DNA of 64,000 nucleotides from Arthrobacter sp. ERGS1:01 (GTDB taxonomy: Bacteria; Actinomycetota; Actinomycetes; Actinomycetales; Micrococcaceae): the NCBI RefSeq assembly GCF_001281315.1, contig NZ_CP012479.1, positions 2,108,001-2,172,000 on the forward strand, in the 5' to 3' direction. The notes below the pieces were generated by a model that worked only from the letters and a program-made list of their open reading frames with translations, made no database searches and was not told where the DNA came from. The position numbers and the translations under genes were made by a program. Positions 1 through 8,833 of the stretch are shown piece by piece; position 1 is the stretch's first letter, and every line of letters starts with the position of its first letter.

Positions 1-383
1 GGCTGGGCCGCCGTGGCATGTGGAGCACGGGAGGTGGCATTCCGTTCCGTGAGGTTGCGAAACTTCGTGGGCGGAGCGGCTTCCGATCCCGGCACTCGTG
101 CCGTCCGGTGGATGCGCCCTTGCTGGCGTGAACATCACCAGACATCTGCTCAACTGGCGTGGACACATCAAACATACTCCGGCACAAAGAAGCCCGCAAT
201 GATCGCTTTTCAGCGCAAAGTCCATTGCGTCCAGGGGAAATGGCATGGCAATTTTGGCTGGATTTTCGTTGCGGATCAGTGCAGCAATGATGCGGGATTT
301 TGGTGGTGTTTTGGTCCCTTTGGGTGGTGGGGGCGCTCCGCAAGCTCTTGCGCTATCGCAATCATTGCGCTTACGGTGGAAAT
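1..383. other. Intergenic leader, no gene recognised
   Basis: No convincing coding sequence was found before the GH15 gene. The open frames here are short, overlap one another and have no recognisable domain. The last bases hold the ribosome binding site (GGTGGA) for the downstream gene. Confidence 0.4.
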
Positions 384-2153
384 ATGTCGGCAACAACGCA
401 AAGCCCCCAATCCCCGCACGTGCTGCGTGAATATGCCATGATTGCCGACGGCGAACGGTCGGCATTAATCGGCCCCCGCGGGGATGTCGCCTGGATGTGC
501 GCCCCTCGGTGGGACAGTGCGGCGTCCTTTTCCTCCCTGATTGGTGGCAGCGGCAGTTTCGCGGTGACGCCTGCCTGTGACCGGTACGTCTGGGGCGGCA
601 GTTACCAGGAAGGGACACTGATTTGGAAGAGCCGCTGGGTTACCACCGATGGAATCATTGAATGCCGGGAGGCCCTGGCACAACCAGCCGACCCGCATCG
701 GGCAGTGTTGTTGCGACGCGTGCATGCGGTCTCGGGTCCGGCGGAAATGAATGTGGTCTTTGAAGTTGCGGCCGGGTTTGGCCGGCACGCCATGACACGG
801 CTCAAATGTGCGGACGGGATCTGGACGGCTCGTAGCGGCCCCTTGCACATCCGCCTGAGCGGGGCCCCAGAGGCCACGGTGTGTGAGGGCGTGCTTCACC
901 TTCGTCTCGAGGTGGCCCCCGGCGAGGCTCATGATTTCGTTTTGGAATTGTCCGAGCTGCCGTTCACCTCGGCACCGGTGGATGCCCGCGTCGCTTGGGC
1001 TGAAACAGAAGCCAGCTGGCATGATGCCGTCCCAATGCTGTCGGAAACCATAGCGCCCGACGATGCCCGCCAGTCCTATGCCGTGTTGCGTGGCATGACC
1101 GCAGCCAGTGGGGCCATGGTCGCGGCAGCCACACTTGGCTTGCCCGAACGTGCCCAGGAGAAACGCAACTACGACTACCGTTACGCGTGGATCCGCGACC
1201 AGTGCTACGCGGGCCAGGCGATTGCCGCATGCGGGGACTATTCGCTCCTTGATGACTCCGTCCGTTTCATCACCGCCAGGCTCCTGGAGGATGGGCCCGG
1301 CCTGAAACCGGCCTACACAGTCAGCGGGGGGCGGGTTCCGGACGAAACCTCACTCGCTCTGCCCGGCTATCCGGGCGGGTCCGCGAAAGTTGGGAATTGG
1401 GTCAATGAACAATTCCAGCTGGATGCCTTCGGCGAATCCCTGTTGCTCCTTGCGGCCGCAGCGGGCTACGACCACTTGGATCTGGAAAACTGGCGGGCCG
1501 CCGAGGTGGCGGTGCAAGCCATTTCGGACCGCTGGCAGGAGCCCGACGCCGGAATTTGGGAGCTCAACAATGACCATTGGGCCCACTCACGGTTGACCTG
1601 TGCCGCGGGCCTGCGGGCCATGGCTGTCCATGCCCCGCCGGCCCAGGGCGTGCCATGGACATCGTTGGCTGACACGATTGTTGCCGCCACGGCCGCCGAT
1701 TGCCTGCACCCGAGCGGCCGGTGGCAGCGCAGCCCGAACGACGACCGGGTCGATGCGGCCCTGCTGCTGCCAACGTTGCGGGGCGCCATCCCGGTGGCTG
1801 ACCCCCGCAGTCTGGCCACGGTGGAGGCCGTCCGGTCCGAGCTGAGCCGCGACGGCTATGTCTACAGGTTCAGACAGGATGCACGTTCCCTCAATCAGGC
1901 GGAAGGTGCATTTCTCCTTTGTGGCTTCGACATGGCGATGGCCGCACACCAGCAAGGCCGTGAAGCGGAGGCAATGCGTTGGTTTGAACGCAACCGCGCC
2001 GCCTGCGCAACGACCGGCCTGTTCACAGAGGAATACGACGTCGAACAGCGCCAGCTCCGCGGCAATTTCCCACAGGCATTCGTCCATGCCGCCCTGCTCG
2101 AGGCCGCAAGCCGGCTTGCCACGCCACCGGTACCGAACCGGATCAACCTTTAG
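384..2153 (+). CDS. Glycoside hydrolase family 15 protein (glucoamylase/trehalase type)
   Basis: The 589-residue product has the two-part layout of bacterial GH15 enzymes: an N-terminal beta-sandwich (about 1-230, starting near GPRGDVAWMCAPRWDS) and an alpha/alpha barrel containing NYDYRYAWIRDQ. Candidate catalytic glutamates are in GIWELNNDHWAHSR (acid) and GLFTEEYD (base). Family members release glucose from alpha-glucans or trehalose; the substrate cannot be fixed here. There is no signal peptide, so it is probably cytoplasmic. The start at 384 follows GGTGGA; the frame is open further upstream but without a matching ribosome site, and an internal ATG at 438 is possible. The next gene starts 8 bases downstream, suggesting an operon. 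Confidence 0.85.
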   Translation: MSATTQSPQSPHVLREYAMIADGERSALIGPRGDVAWMCAPRWDSAASFSSLIGGSGSFAVTPACDRYVWGGSYQEGTLIWKSRWVTTDGIIECREALAQPADPHRAVLLRRVHAVSGPAEMNVVFEVAAGFGRHAMTRLKCADGIWTARSGPLHIRLSGAPEATVCEGVLHLRLEVAPGEAHDFVLELSELPFTSAPVDARVAWAETEASWHDAVPMLSETIAPDDARQSYAVLRGMTAASGAMVAAATLGLPERAQEKRNYDYRYAWIRDQCYAGQAIAACGDYSLLDDSVRFITARLLEDGPGLKPAYTVSGGRVPDETSLALPGYPGGSAKVGNWVNEQFQLDAFGESLLLLAAAAGYDHLDLENWRAAEVAVQAISDRWQEPDAGIWELNNDHWAHSRLTCAAGLRAMAVHAPPAQGVPWTSLADTIVAATAADCLHPSGRWQRSPNDDRVDAALLLPTLRGAIPVADPRSLATVEAVRSELSRDGYVYRFRQDARSLNQAEGAFLLCGFDMAMAAHQQGREAEAMRWFERNRAACATTGLFTEEYDVEQRQLRGNFPQAFVHAALLEAASRLATPPVPNRINL

Positions 2154-2161
2154 GAGAAACA

Positions 2162-3184
2162 ATGGAAACCATTCACCAGATAGTTGTCGTGACTGGAGCC
2201 AGCGGCGGGATCGGCCGGGCCACCGCCATCGCCTTTGGGCGCCGGGGCGCCACGGTGGCCCTGCTGGCCCGGGGCCAGGCCGGGCTCGACGGCGCCGCGG
2301 CGGAAGTGGCGGCGGCCGGAGGGACGGCGTTGACGATTTCCGTGGACATGTCGGATTCCGCCGCCGTCGATGCCGCGGCGGACCGGGTGGAGAAAGAACT
2401 AGGTCCCATTGACGTGTGGGTCAATGTGGCTTTCACCTCCGTCTTTGCACCCTTCACCCAGATCAAGCCGGATGAATTCGCGCGGGTAACCGCCGTCTCC
2501 TACCTCGGCTACGTTTACGGCACCATGGCCGCCTTGCACCGCATGGGCGCCCGCAACCAGGGCACGATCGTCCAGGTTGGATCCGCCTTGGCCTACCGGG
2601 GAATACCGTTGCAAAGCGCCTACTGCGGTGCCAAACATGCCATCCAGGGCTTCAATGAATCGTTGCGTTGCGAACTGCTCCACGAGCACAGCGGCATCCG
2701 CACCACGATGGTGCAGATGCCCGCAGTTAACACGCCACAATTCTCCTGGGTTCTGTCCCGGCTGCCCAAGAAAGCGCAACCGGTCCCCCCTATTTATCAA
2801 CCCGAGGTGGCGGCCCGTGCGGTCGTCTTTGCCGCCAACCATCCGCGGCGGCGCGAGTATTGGGTTGGCGGCAGCACAGCTGCCACGTTGTTGGCCAATG
2901 CGGTGGCACCCGGGCTCTTGGATGCCTACTTAGGCCGAACGGGGTACGCCTCGCAGCAAACCAGCGAAACGCGACCGTCGGACCAACCGGAAAATCTTTG
3001 GGAGCCGGAGGATGCTAATGCCGACTTTGGCACACACGGTGCCTTCGACGCCCGTTCCACTCCGCGAAGCGCCCAACTCTGGGCGTCCCACCATCACGGC
3101 GTGCTGGCGGTGGGGGCCGGCGTCGCGGTCCTCGGAATAGCCGCAGCGACGGGGATACTCCTGGGTCGTCAGGTGCGTCGATGA
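2162..3184 (+). CDS. SDR family oxidoreductase with C-terminal membrane anchor
   Basis: This is a 340-residue classical short-chain dehydrogenase. The Rossmann motif TGASGGIG is near residue 13 and the YxxxK active site appears as AYCGAKHA near residue 155. The C-terminal extension (280-340) ends in a hydrophobic helix (GVLAVGAGVAVLGIAAATGI), so the enzyme is probably membrane-tethered. Long SDRs with such tails are common in soil actinobacteria and often act on unknown alcohols or ketones. A GGAGAAAC ribosome site precedes the ATG. Its stop overlaps the next start as ATGA. Confidence 0.85.
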   Translation: METIHQIVVVTGASGGIGRATAIAFGRRGATVALLARGQAGLDGAAAEVAAAGGTALTISVDMSDSAAVDAAADRVEKELGPIDVWVNVAFTSVFAPFTQIKPDEFARVTAVSYLGYVYGTMAALHRMGARNQGTIVQVGSALAYRGIPLQSAYCGAKHAIQGFNESLRCELLHEHSGIRTTMVQMPAVNTPQFSWVLSRLPKKAQPVPPIYQPEVAARAVVFAANHPRRREYWVGGSTAATLLANAVAPGLLDAYLGRTGYASQQTSETRPSDQPENLWEPEDANADFGTHGAFDARSTPRSAQLWASHHHGVLAVGAGVAVLGIAAATGILLGRQVRR

Positions 3185-3497
3185 AAACACTCGAGATCAT
3201 CCGGGGTAGCTACGGATTGTGCCAGCTGGTCCGGCCCAGCTGCTTTACCGGGTCGCCACCGGAGCAGCGCCGTCTCCCGGCACCGTTGTGCTCATGCGAG
3301 TCCTCGGCACCCGGCATGTGCTCCAGGCCTTGTTGTTGGCACGGGCCGGAACCACCGCACACCGGTGTGGTGCCCTCGTTGACTTGGCCCATGCCGGAAC
3401 CATGGTCGCCGTCGCCTGTGCTGATCAACGGTGGCGCAAGCCAGCCGGCGTTGATGCCACCCTTGCCTCGACGCTTGCCGCGTTGGAGGCCCGGTGA
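3181..3497 (+). pseudogene. Small hypothetical protein gene with an apparent frameshift
   Basis: An ATG at 3181 overlaps the SDR stop codon, the usual sign of translational coupling. It encodes about 19 residues (MKTLEIIRGSYGLCQLVRP) before leaving the reading frame. The next frame then carries a continuous 90-residue alanine-rich sequence (QLLYRVATGAAPSPG onward) to the stop at 3497. One extra C in the CCC run near 3237 would join them into a protein of about 105 residues. Function is unknown. The defect may be real or an assembly error. The 3' end nearly abuts the convergent MarR gene. Confidence 0.5.
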
Positions 3498-3498
3498 T

Positions 3499-4056
3499 TC
3501 AGATCCTAGGCCCGGACCGCCCCCGAAGGGGTCTGTCCCGCAATTCCAAGGCGAAACGCTCGTCATCGGTGACGTCCCCGGCGGCCCGGGCAAAAGCGTC
3601 CAGCACCGGCCCCATGGAGCGGCGCAATGCGGAGGGCATCCTGTTCATCACGGCGGCAATGGCTGCGCGCCGGTGTTCCATCACGCCATCCACCAGGGCT
3701 TTGCCCTTCGCGCTGAGGGCGAGCAGCAAATATCGCCGGTCGGCTGGGTTGTCCCGGCGGTCCAGCAAGCCCGCAGCAACCAGCCGATCGCAGGTCCTGG
3801 TGGCGTTGGAGGGGTGCACGCCCAGATCGACGGCCACCGCCCCGAGGTTTTGCGGCCCATGCGTTGCGATGAAGACCAAGACCCGTAGTTGCGTGGAGGT
3901 GACCCGGTGTTCAACTTCCGCTACCGATTGGGCGATGACGGCAAGGAAGACGCGGGCGGCGCGCATCGCCGCGTCGATATCGCCGGCGGACTCCGCTGCG
4001 ATACCTTCGGCGGCCGAGCTGTCACTGGCAAGGCCGGGGGAATCAAGGTGTTTCAC
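3499..4056 (-). CDS. MarR family transcriptional regulator
   Basis: The 185-residue protein has the MarR winged-helix core: TSTQLRVLVFIATHG, the recognition helix region VHPSNATRTCDRLVAAGLL, then the wing RRDNPADRRYLLLALSAKGKA. Helices before and after form the dimer interface. Such proteins repress nearby genes and respond to small aromatic or oxidative ligands. It is transcribed away from the gene at 4199 across a 140-base gap, so that operon and itself are the obvious targets. No ligand can be inferred. Confidence 0.85.
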   Translation of the reverse strand: MKHLDSPGLASDSSAAEGIAAESAGDIDAAMRAARVFLAVIAQSVAEVEHRVTSTQLRVLVFIATHGPQNLGAVAVDLGVHPSNATRTCDRLVAAGLLDRRDNPADRRYLLLALSAKGKALVDGVMEHRRAAIAAVMNRMPSALRRSMGPVLDAFARAAGDVTDDERFALELRDRPLRGRSGPRI

Positions 4057-4198
4057 GCCTTCGAGTATCCATCATTTCGTTGCGTATATGCAATGCTTGC
4101 GCGGAATTGAGTATTTGCGGGCCACAAACCCCGGTCTGCCGCCCCCACAAGCACCCCTAATACCGTCCCGCACCCCCACCACCACTGAGGAACAACCC

Positions 4199-4681
4199 AT
4201 GAAAAATCTAGCAAGCCCCACACGCACCTCGGGGATAGAACCTGCCGACATTATCCACGGGATCGACAAGATGGTGCGCAATGTTGAAACCGGCCGTTTT
4301 GAGCGTTCACTCGCGGCACTCACGGCCGCTGGGGCGTTGGTCACCGCCGCGGAGATCTATTTTGAACATGACAAGGCAAGTTTTGGCAATAAATGGATGT
4401 GGGTGCCGGTGATTTTGGGGCCTGTGGGGGCTGCGGCCGGCGTTGCGGGGGTCTGCAGCAAGCGGATGGCAAAAACCGCGCTGCCGCTTGCCTCTGCCGT
4501 CATTGTCGCCAACGGGCTCCAGGGAACCTACTTTCATGCCCGCGGGATTGCGCAAAAACCGGGCGGCTTCAAGAACCTGCGTTACAACATGGAAATGGGT
4601 CCACCCCTGCTCGCCCCACTCTTGGTGACCCTGGTGGGTGGTATGGGCATTGTGGCTGCGGTGCTGAGGCGGGAAAAGTGA
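4199..4681 (+). CDS. Hypothetical membrane protein upstream of a GMC oxidoreductase pair
   Basis: The 160-residue protein has four likely membrane segments (about 38-58, 72-92, 100-118 and 135-155). No enzymatic motif was found. The ATG at 4199 follows a GAGGAAC ribosome site. Its stop codon overlaps the GTG start of the next gene, so it is translated with the gluconate-dehydrogenase-subunit-3-like protein and the GMC flavoenzyme. That context suggests a role in anchoring or electron transfer for the oxidoreductase, which is inference. Confidence 0.7.
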   Translation: MKNLASPTRTSGIEPADIIHGIDKMVRNVETGRFERSLAALTAAGALVTAAEIYFEHDKASFGNKWMWVPVILGPVGAAAGVAGVCSKRMAKTALPLASAVIVANGLQGTYFHARGIAQKPGGFKNLRYNMEMGPPLLAPLLVTLVGGMGIVAAVLRREK

Positions 4682-5325
4682 GCACCCTGCCACTTGCCGC
4701 GAACGACGGCGGCGCCCGGTTCCCCGGATTTAGTTCCGCCAGCCAGTCGAAGCACTGGGACACGGCGACCTCCGCCGTCGTCATGGGCCGCCTGGGCCGG
4801 CCCTCGGACATCCGCTTCTTCACTCCCGCCCAGGAGGCGGCCGCCGGTGCCTTGTGCAACCAGCTTTTGGATCAGCGCCAGGAACCGCGCGTCCCCGTGG
4901 TGGCCTTGGTCGACGCCCGCCTGGCGGCAAAGGAGACCGATGGCTGGCATTACGAAGACATGCCATCAGATGCACAGGCTTGGGCGCGAACCTTGGCGGC
5001 ACTTGATGAGGATGCTCTTCTTCGCTGCGGCGCGGTGTTCGCAACGGCCGCTTGGAACGAGCAGGCCCGCCTCCTGCAGAGTATCCAAAACCGCGGCGAA
5101 GGCCCGTGGCATGGGATGCCTGCGCAACAAGTGTGGAGCTTGTGGACTCGCTACGCGTGCACCGCGTTTTACTCCCACCCCTGGGCGTGGGACGAAATCG
5201 GCTTTGCCGGACCAGCCTATCCACGCGGCTATAAGAACCTGGGGTTGGATGCGAGGGAGCCGTTCGAGGTGCGGGATATCCACCCGCTTGATGACCCGAC
5301 ACGAGCGAAGGCGGGACCCTCATGA
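4678..5325 (+). CDS. Gluconate 2-dehydrogenase subunit 3-like protein
   Basis: The 215-residue protein contains a FFTPAQEAAAGALCNQLLDQ segment and later helices with WSLWTRYACTAFYSHPWAWDEIGFAGPAYPRGY, a pattern typical of small partners of GMC dehydrogenases. These partners help maturation or electron transfer of the flavin subunit. The GTG start at 4678 overlaps the previous stop, and the 3' end overlaps the GMC start as ATGA. It lacks an evident Tat signal, unlike many homologues. The family call rests on context as well as sequence. Confidence 0.7.
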   Translation: MSTLPLAANDGGARFPGFSSASQSKHWDTATSAVVMGRLGRPSDIRFFTPAQEAAAGALCNQLLDQRQEPRVPVVALVDARLAAKETDGWHYEDMPSDAQAWARTLAALDEDALLRCGAVFATAAWNEQARLLQSIQNRGEGPWHGMPAQQVWSLWTRYACTAFYSHPWAWDEIGFAGPAYPRGYKNLGLDAREPFEVRDIHPLDDPTRAKAGPS

Positions 5326-6962
5326 GTGCCCTTCGTGATCGCAACGAGTCGGCGTGGCTCCTTCCTGCCGGGCCGGGCACCAACCACGGCCTGCGGGAGC
5401 AAATGCGCTGCTTCGCTGACGAGGATGAGGTCGACATCGTCATAGTTGGTGCGGGTGCGGGCGGTTCCACGCTGCTCCAGCGCCTGGCGAGGGCCGGGTG
5501 GCGGGCCGTGGCGCTGGAGGCGGGTCCGTTTTGGGATCCGGAACGCGACTGGGTTAGTGATGAGGCTGGTTCACACCACCTCTATTGGACGGAACCTCGC
5601 GTCATCGCCGGACATGACCCGGTGCCGCTGGGATCCAACAACTCCGGCCGCGGCGTGGGCGGTTCCATGGTCCACTACGCCGGCTATGTGCCCCGATTTC
5701 ACCCCAGCGATTTCCGCACCCACACCCTGGACGGGGTGGGAGCCGACTGGCCCTTCCAGTATCAGGACCTCAAGCATTATTACGAGGACATCGAGGAAGA
5801 ACTGCCCGTTGCCGGTGAGCATTGGCCCTGGGGAGACCCGCACGGTTATCCGCACCGGCCCCACCCGGTCTCCGGGAACGGGGAGCTTTTTTTGCGCGGC
5901 GCCCAGGCCTGCGGGATCACAGCCAAGGTGGGCCCCGTTGCCATCGCCAACGGCCGCTTCGGCAACCGTCCCCATTGCATTTACCGTGGGTTCTGCCTTC
6001 AAGGCTGCAAGGTCAACGCCAAGGCCTCACCCCTGATCACCCACATTCCCGATGCCCTCGCCCATGGTGCCGAGGTGCGTCCGGATTCCATGGTCACCCG
6101 GGTCGAAGTGGATGCACGAACCGGCCGGGCCACCGGCGTGCACTACATTCGCCAGGGCGTGGCGCGTTTTCAGCGGGCCCGCATGGTGGCAATTGCCGGC
6201 TATTCCATCGAAACACCCCGCCTGCTCCTGAACTCCGCCACCCCGCGGTTCCCGGAGGGGCTTTGCAACGACTTTGACCAGGTGGGTCGTTACCTGATGG
6301 TTCAGGGAGCACCCCAGACGGCCGGGCGTTTCGACGCCGAGGTGCGGATGTGGAAAGGTCCGCCGCCGGAGGTGAGCAGCGAAGAATTCTATGAAACCGA
6401 CCCCGCGAAACCCTATAAGCGCGGATTTTCCATCCAAACCGTCTCGCCCCTGCCCATCACCTGGGCCGAACACGTCATGGCCCAGGGTCATTGGGGTGCA
6501 TCCCTGCGCAACTACATGAGCGACTACGTCCATTGGGCGTGCCTGGGCGCCTTGTGCGAGTTCCTGCCGAATGCCGACAACCGGGTCACCCTCTCCGGGG
6601 AGAAGGACCGTTACGGGCTTCCGGTGGCGCATTTCTGCTATTCCCAGGGCGGGAACGACCAGGCATTGATGAAGGCGGCCCAAGAACAAATGGAGCTCAT
6701 CCTCACAGCGGCTGGCGCCGATGAGGTCATCACGATCGACCGCTACGCCCATCTGGTGGGCGGTGCGCGCATGGCCGCCAGGGAAGAGGACGGCGTCGTT
6801 GACGGGGAGTGCCGCAGTTTCGCCGTGGAAAACCTGCTCATCACAGACGGCAGCGTGCTGCCGACCCAAGGCAGCGCCAATCCGGCACTGACCATCATGG
6901 CCGTAGCCGCCCGCGCCGCCGACCGGCTCCTCATCAACGGAGGGCCGAACCGGCAGAACTAA
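5322..6962 (+). CDS. GMC family oxidoreductase (sugar/alcohol dehydrogenase type)
   Basis: The 546-residue flavoprotein has an FAD-binding motif GAGAGGSTLLQRL at about residue 43, the Cys-containing stretch HCIYRGFCLQGCKVNAKASP at about 218-237 seen in gluconate-dehydrogenase-type GMC enzymes, and the C-terminal signature HLVGGARM followed by GSANPALTIMAVAARAADRLL. Members oxidise sugars, polyols or alcohols and pass electrons to a quinone or cytochrome. It is the third gene of an overlapping set and probably pairs with the small subunit before it. The true substrate is unknown. Confidence 0.85.
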   Translation: MSALRDRNESAWLLPAGPGTNHGLREQMRCFADEDEVDIVIVGAGAGGSTLLQRLARAGWRAVALEAGPFWDPERDWVSDEAGSHHLYWTEPRVIAGHDPVPLGSNNSGRGVGGSMVHYAGYVPRFHPSDFRTHTLDGVGADWPFQYQDLKHYYEDIEEELPVAGEHWPWGDPHGYPHRPHPVSGNGELFLRGAQACGITAKVGPVAIANGRFGNRPHCIYRGFCLQGCKVNAKASPLITHIPDALAHGAEVRPDSMVTRVEVDARTGRATGVHYIRQGVARFQRARMVAIAGYSIETPRLLLNSATPRFPEGLCNDFDQVGRYLMVQGAPQTAGRFDAEVRMWKGPPPEVSSEEFYETDPAKPYKRGFSIQTVSPLPITWAEHVMAQGHWGASLRNYMSDYVHWACLGALCEFLPNADNRVTLSGEKDRYGLPVAHFCYSQGGNDQALMKAAQEQMELILTAAGADEVITIDRYAHLVGGARMAAREEDGVVDGECRSFAVENLLITDGSVLPTQGSANPALTIMAVAARAADRLLINGGPNRQN

Positions 6963-7035
6963 GACCCAAAAACAAGACCAAGGCCGCGGCCGCGTCCGCG
7001 ACCCTTGGGAACACCCATCGTTGGAGGAGAGAAGC

Positions 7036-8829
7036 ATGGCAAAGGAAACAGTCTCGGACTATCTGCTGGCACGACTACGCGAATGGGGCGTGGAGCACGT
7101 GTTCGCTTTCCCCGGAGACGGCATCAACGGCACCTTGGCGGCGTTTGGGCGCGCGAAAAACCAGCCGAAGTTCATTCAGTCCCGACACGAGGAAATGTCC
7201 GGGTTCGAGGCGGTCGGCTACGCCAAATTCACCGGCCGGCTCGGTGTCTGCATGGCGACCTCCGGCCCAGGGGCCATCCACCTCCTGAACGGGCTCTACG
7301 ACGCAAAGCTTGACCATGTTCCGGTGGTGGCCATCGTCGGGCAGACCGCGCAATCGGCGATTGGCGGTTCCTACCAGCAGGAAGTCGACCTGGTGACGTT
7401 GTTTAAGGACGTTGCTGGCGACTACGTCCAGCTGGTCACCGTTGCGGAGCAGTTACCCAATGTGTTGGACCGCGCCATCCGGATCGCCATGGCCGAACGG
7501 GCACCCACCGCGATCATCATCCCCTCGGATGTGCAAGACCTGGAGTACTCGCCCCCCACCCACGCGTTCAAGATGGTGCCCTCGAGCCTCGGGGTGCATT
7601 GGCCCACCATCATCCCTGACAATGAAGGACTCAAGGAGGCTGCGGCACTGCTCAATGCCGGCAGCAAGGTGGCCATGCTGGTGGGCTCCGGTGCCCGGGA
7701 CGCCCGCAAGGAAGTCCAGGAGGTGGCCGACTTACTCGGCGCCGGCGTCGCCAAAGCCCTGCTGGGCAAGGATGTCCTCTCCGATGAGCTGCCTTACGTA
7801 ACTGGATCCATCGGCCTGCTGGGCACCCGGCCCAGCTACGAACTCATGGCGGACTGCGACACGCTGCTCACCATTGGTTCCAGCTTTCCCTACACGCAGT
7901 TCATGCCCAAACCCGGCCAGGCCCGCGGCGTTCAGATCGATGTCGACGCCAAAATGATCGGGATGCGCTACGCCTACGAAACCAATATTGTTGGCGACGC
8001 GAAAGCCACGCTGCAGGCCCTGATCCCGCTGCTGGTCCGCAAGGAGGACCGCACTTGGCTCGAAACCATCGAAGCAAACGTCACCCGATGGTGGGAGACG
8101 ATGGAGATGGAGGCCAAAGTCGATGCCAAACCCATCAACCCCATGCGCCTGTTCTCCGAGCTCTCCCCCCGCCTGCCGGAGAACGCCATTGTCACGGCGG
8201 ACTCCGGATCATCAGCCAACTGGTATGCTCGGCAACTGAAATTCCATGGCAACATGCGCGGCTCACTCTCCGGCAACCTGGCCACCATGGGCCCCGGAGT
8301 TCCCTACGGCATCGGCGCCAAGTTCGGCTCCCCGGAGCGACCCGTAATCGTCTTCGCAGGGGACGGGGCCATGCAAATGAACGGCTTGGCCGAGCTGATC
8401 ACCATCAAGCACTACTGGAAGGAATGGTCCGACCCCCGCCTTATCGTCGCCGTCCTCCACAATGACGACTTGAACCAGGTCACCTGGGAGATGCGCGCCA
8501 TGGAAGGTGCACCATCATTCACCGAGTCCCAAACCCTCCCGGATATCCCCTACGCCGAGTTCGCTGAACTTCTGGGATTGCAGGGCATCTACGTGGATTC
8601 CCCGGACGACGTCGGCCCGGCCTGGGAGCGGGCCCTGGCCGCGGACCGCCCCACCGTCCTGGACGTTCGGGTTGACCCCGACGTCCCGCCGATCCCACCG
8701 CACGCAACCTTCGAGCAGGCCCTGGATAGCGCGAAGGCAGTACTCAAGGGCGATCAAAGCGCCCTGGGAATCATCGTGGAGGGCGTCAAAACGAAGCTAC
8801 AGGAATTCCTCCCCCACAAGGAGAACTAA
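7036..8829 (+). CDS. Thiamine pyrophosphate-requiring enzyme (pyruvate oxidase / acetolactate synthase superfamily)
   Basis: The 597-residue protein has the three-domain TPP-enzyme layout. The N-terminal Pyr domain carries SRHEEMSGFEAVGYAKFTG with the cofactor-activating glutamate near residue 53. A central Rossmann-like domain contains MLVGSGARDARKEV. The C-terminal PP domain holds the TPP/Mg signature from GDGAM (about 441) to NDDLN. It resembles pyruvate dehydrogenase (quinone) more than biosynthetic acetolactate synthase, but the substrate is not certain. GGAGGAGA precedes the ATG at 7036. It sits 73 bases after the GMC gene and 4 bases before an enolase-superfamily gene, suggesting a shared sugar-acid pathway. 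Confidence 0.85.
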   Translation: MAKETVSDYLLARLREWGVEHVFAFPGDGINGTLAAFGRAKNQPKFIQSRHEEMSGFEAVGYAKFTGRLGVCMATSGPGAIHLLNGLYDAKLDHVPVVAIVGQTAQSAIGGSYQQEVDLVTLFKDVAGDYVQLVTVAEQLPNVLDRAIRIAMAERAPTAIIIPSDVQDLEYSPPTHAFKMVPSSLGVHWPTIIPDNEGLKEAAALLNAGSKVAMLVGSGARDARKEVQEVADLLGAGVAKALLGKDVLSDELPYVTGSIGLLGTRPSYELMADCDTLLTIGSSFPYTQFMPKPGQARGVQIDVDAKMIGMRYAYETNIVGDAKATLQALIPLLVRKEDRTWLETIEANVTRWWETMEMEAKVDAKPINPMRLFSELSPRLPENAIVTADSGSSANWYARQLKFHGNMRGSLSGNLATMGPGVPYGIGAKFGSPERPVIVFAGDGAMQMNGLAELITIKHYWKEWSDPRLIVAVLHNDDLNQVTWEMRAMEGAPSFTESQTLPDIPYAEFAELLGLQGIYVDSPDDVGPAWERALAADRPTVLDVRVDPDVPPIPPHATFEQALDSAKAVLKGDQSALGIIVEGVKTKLQEFLPHKEN

Positions 8830-8833
8830 GGCC

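Noticed and set aside
4582..5470. Several minus-strand frames opposite the GMC cluster
   Set aside because: They are antisense shadows of three overlapping plus-strand genes with recognisable domains.
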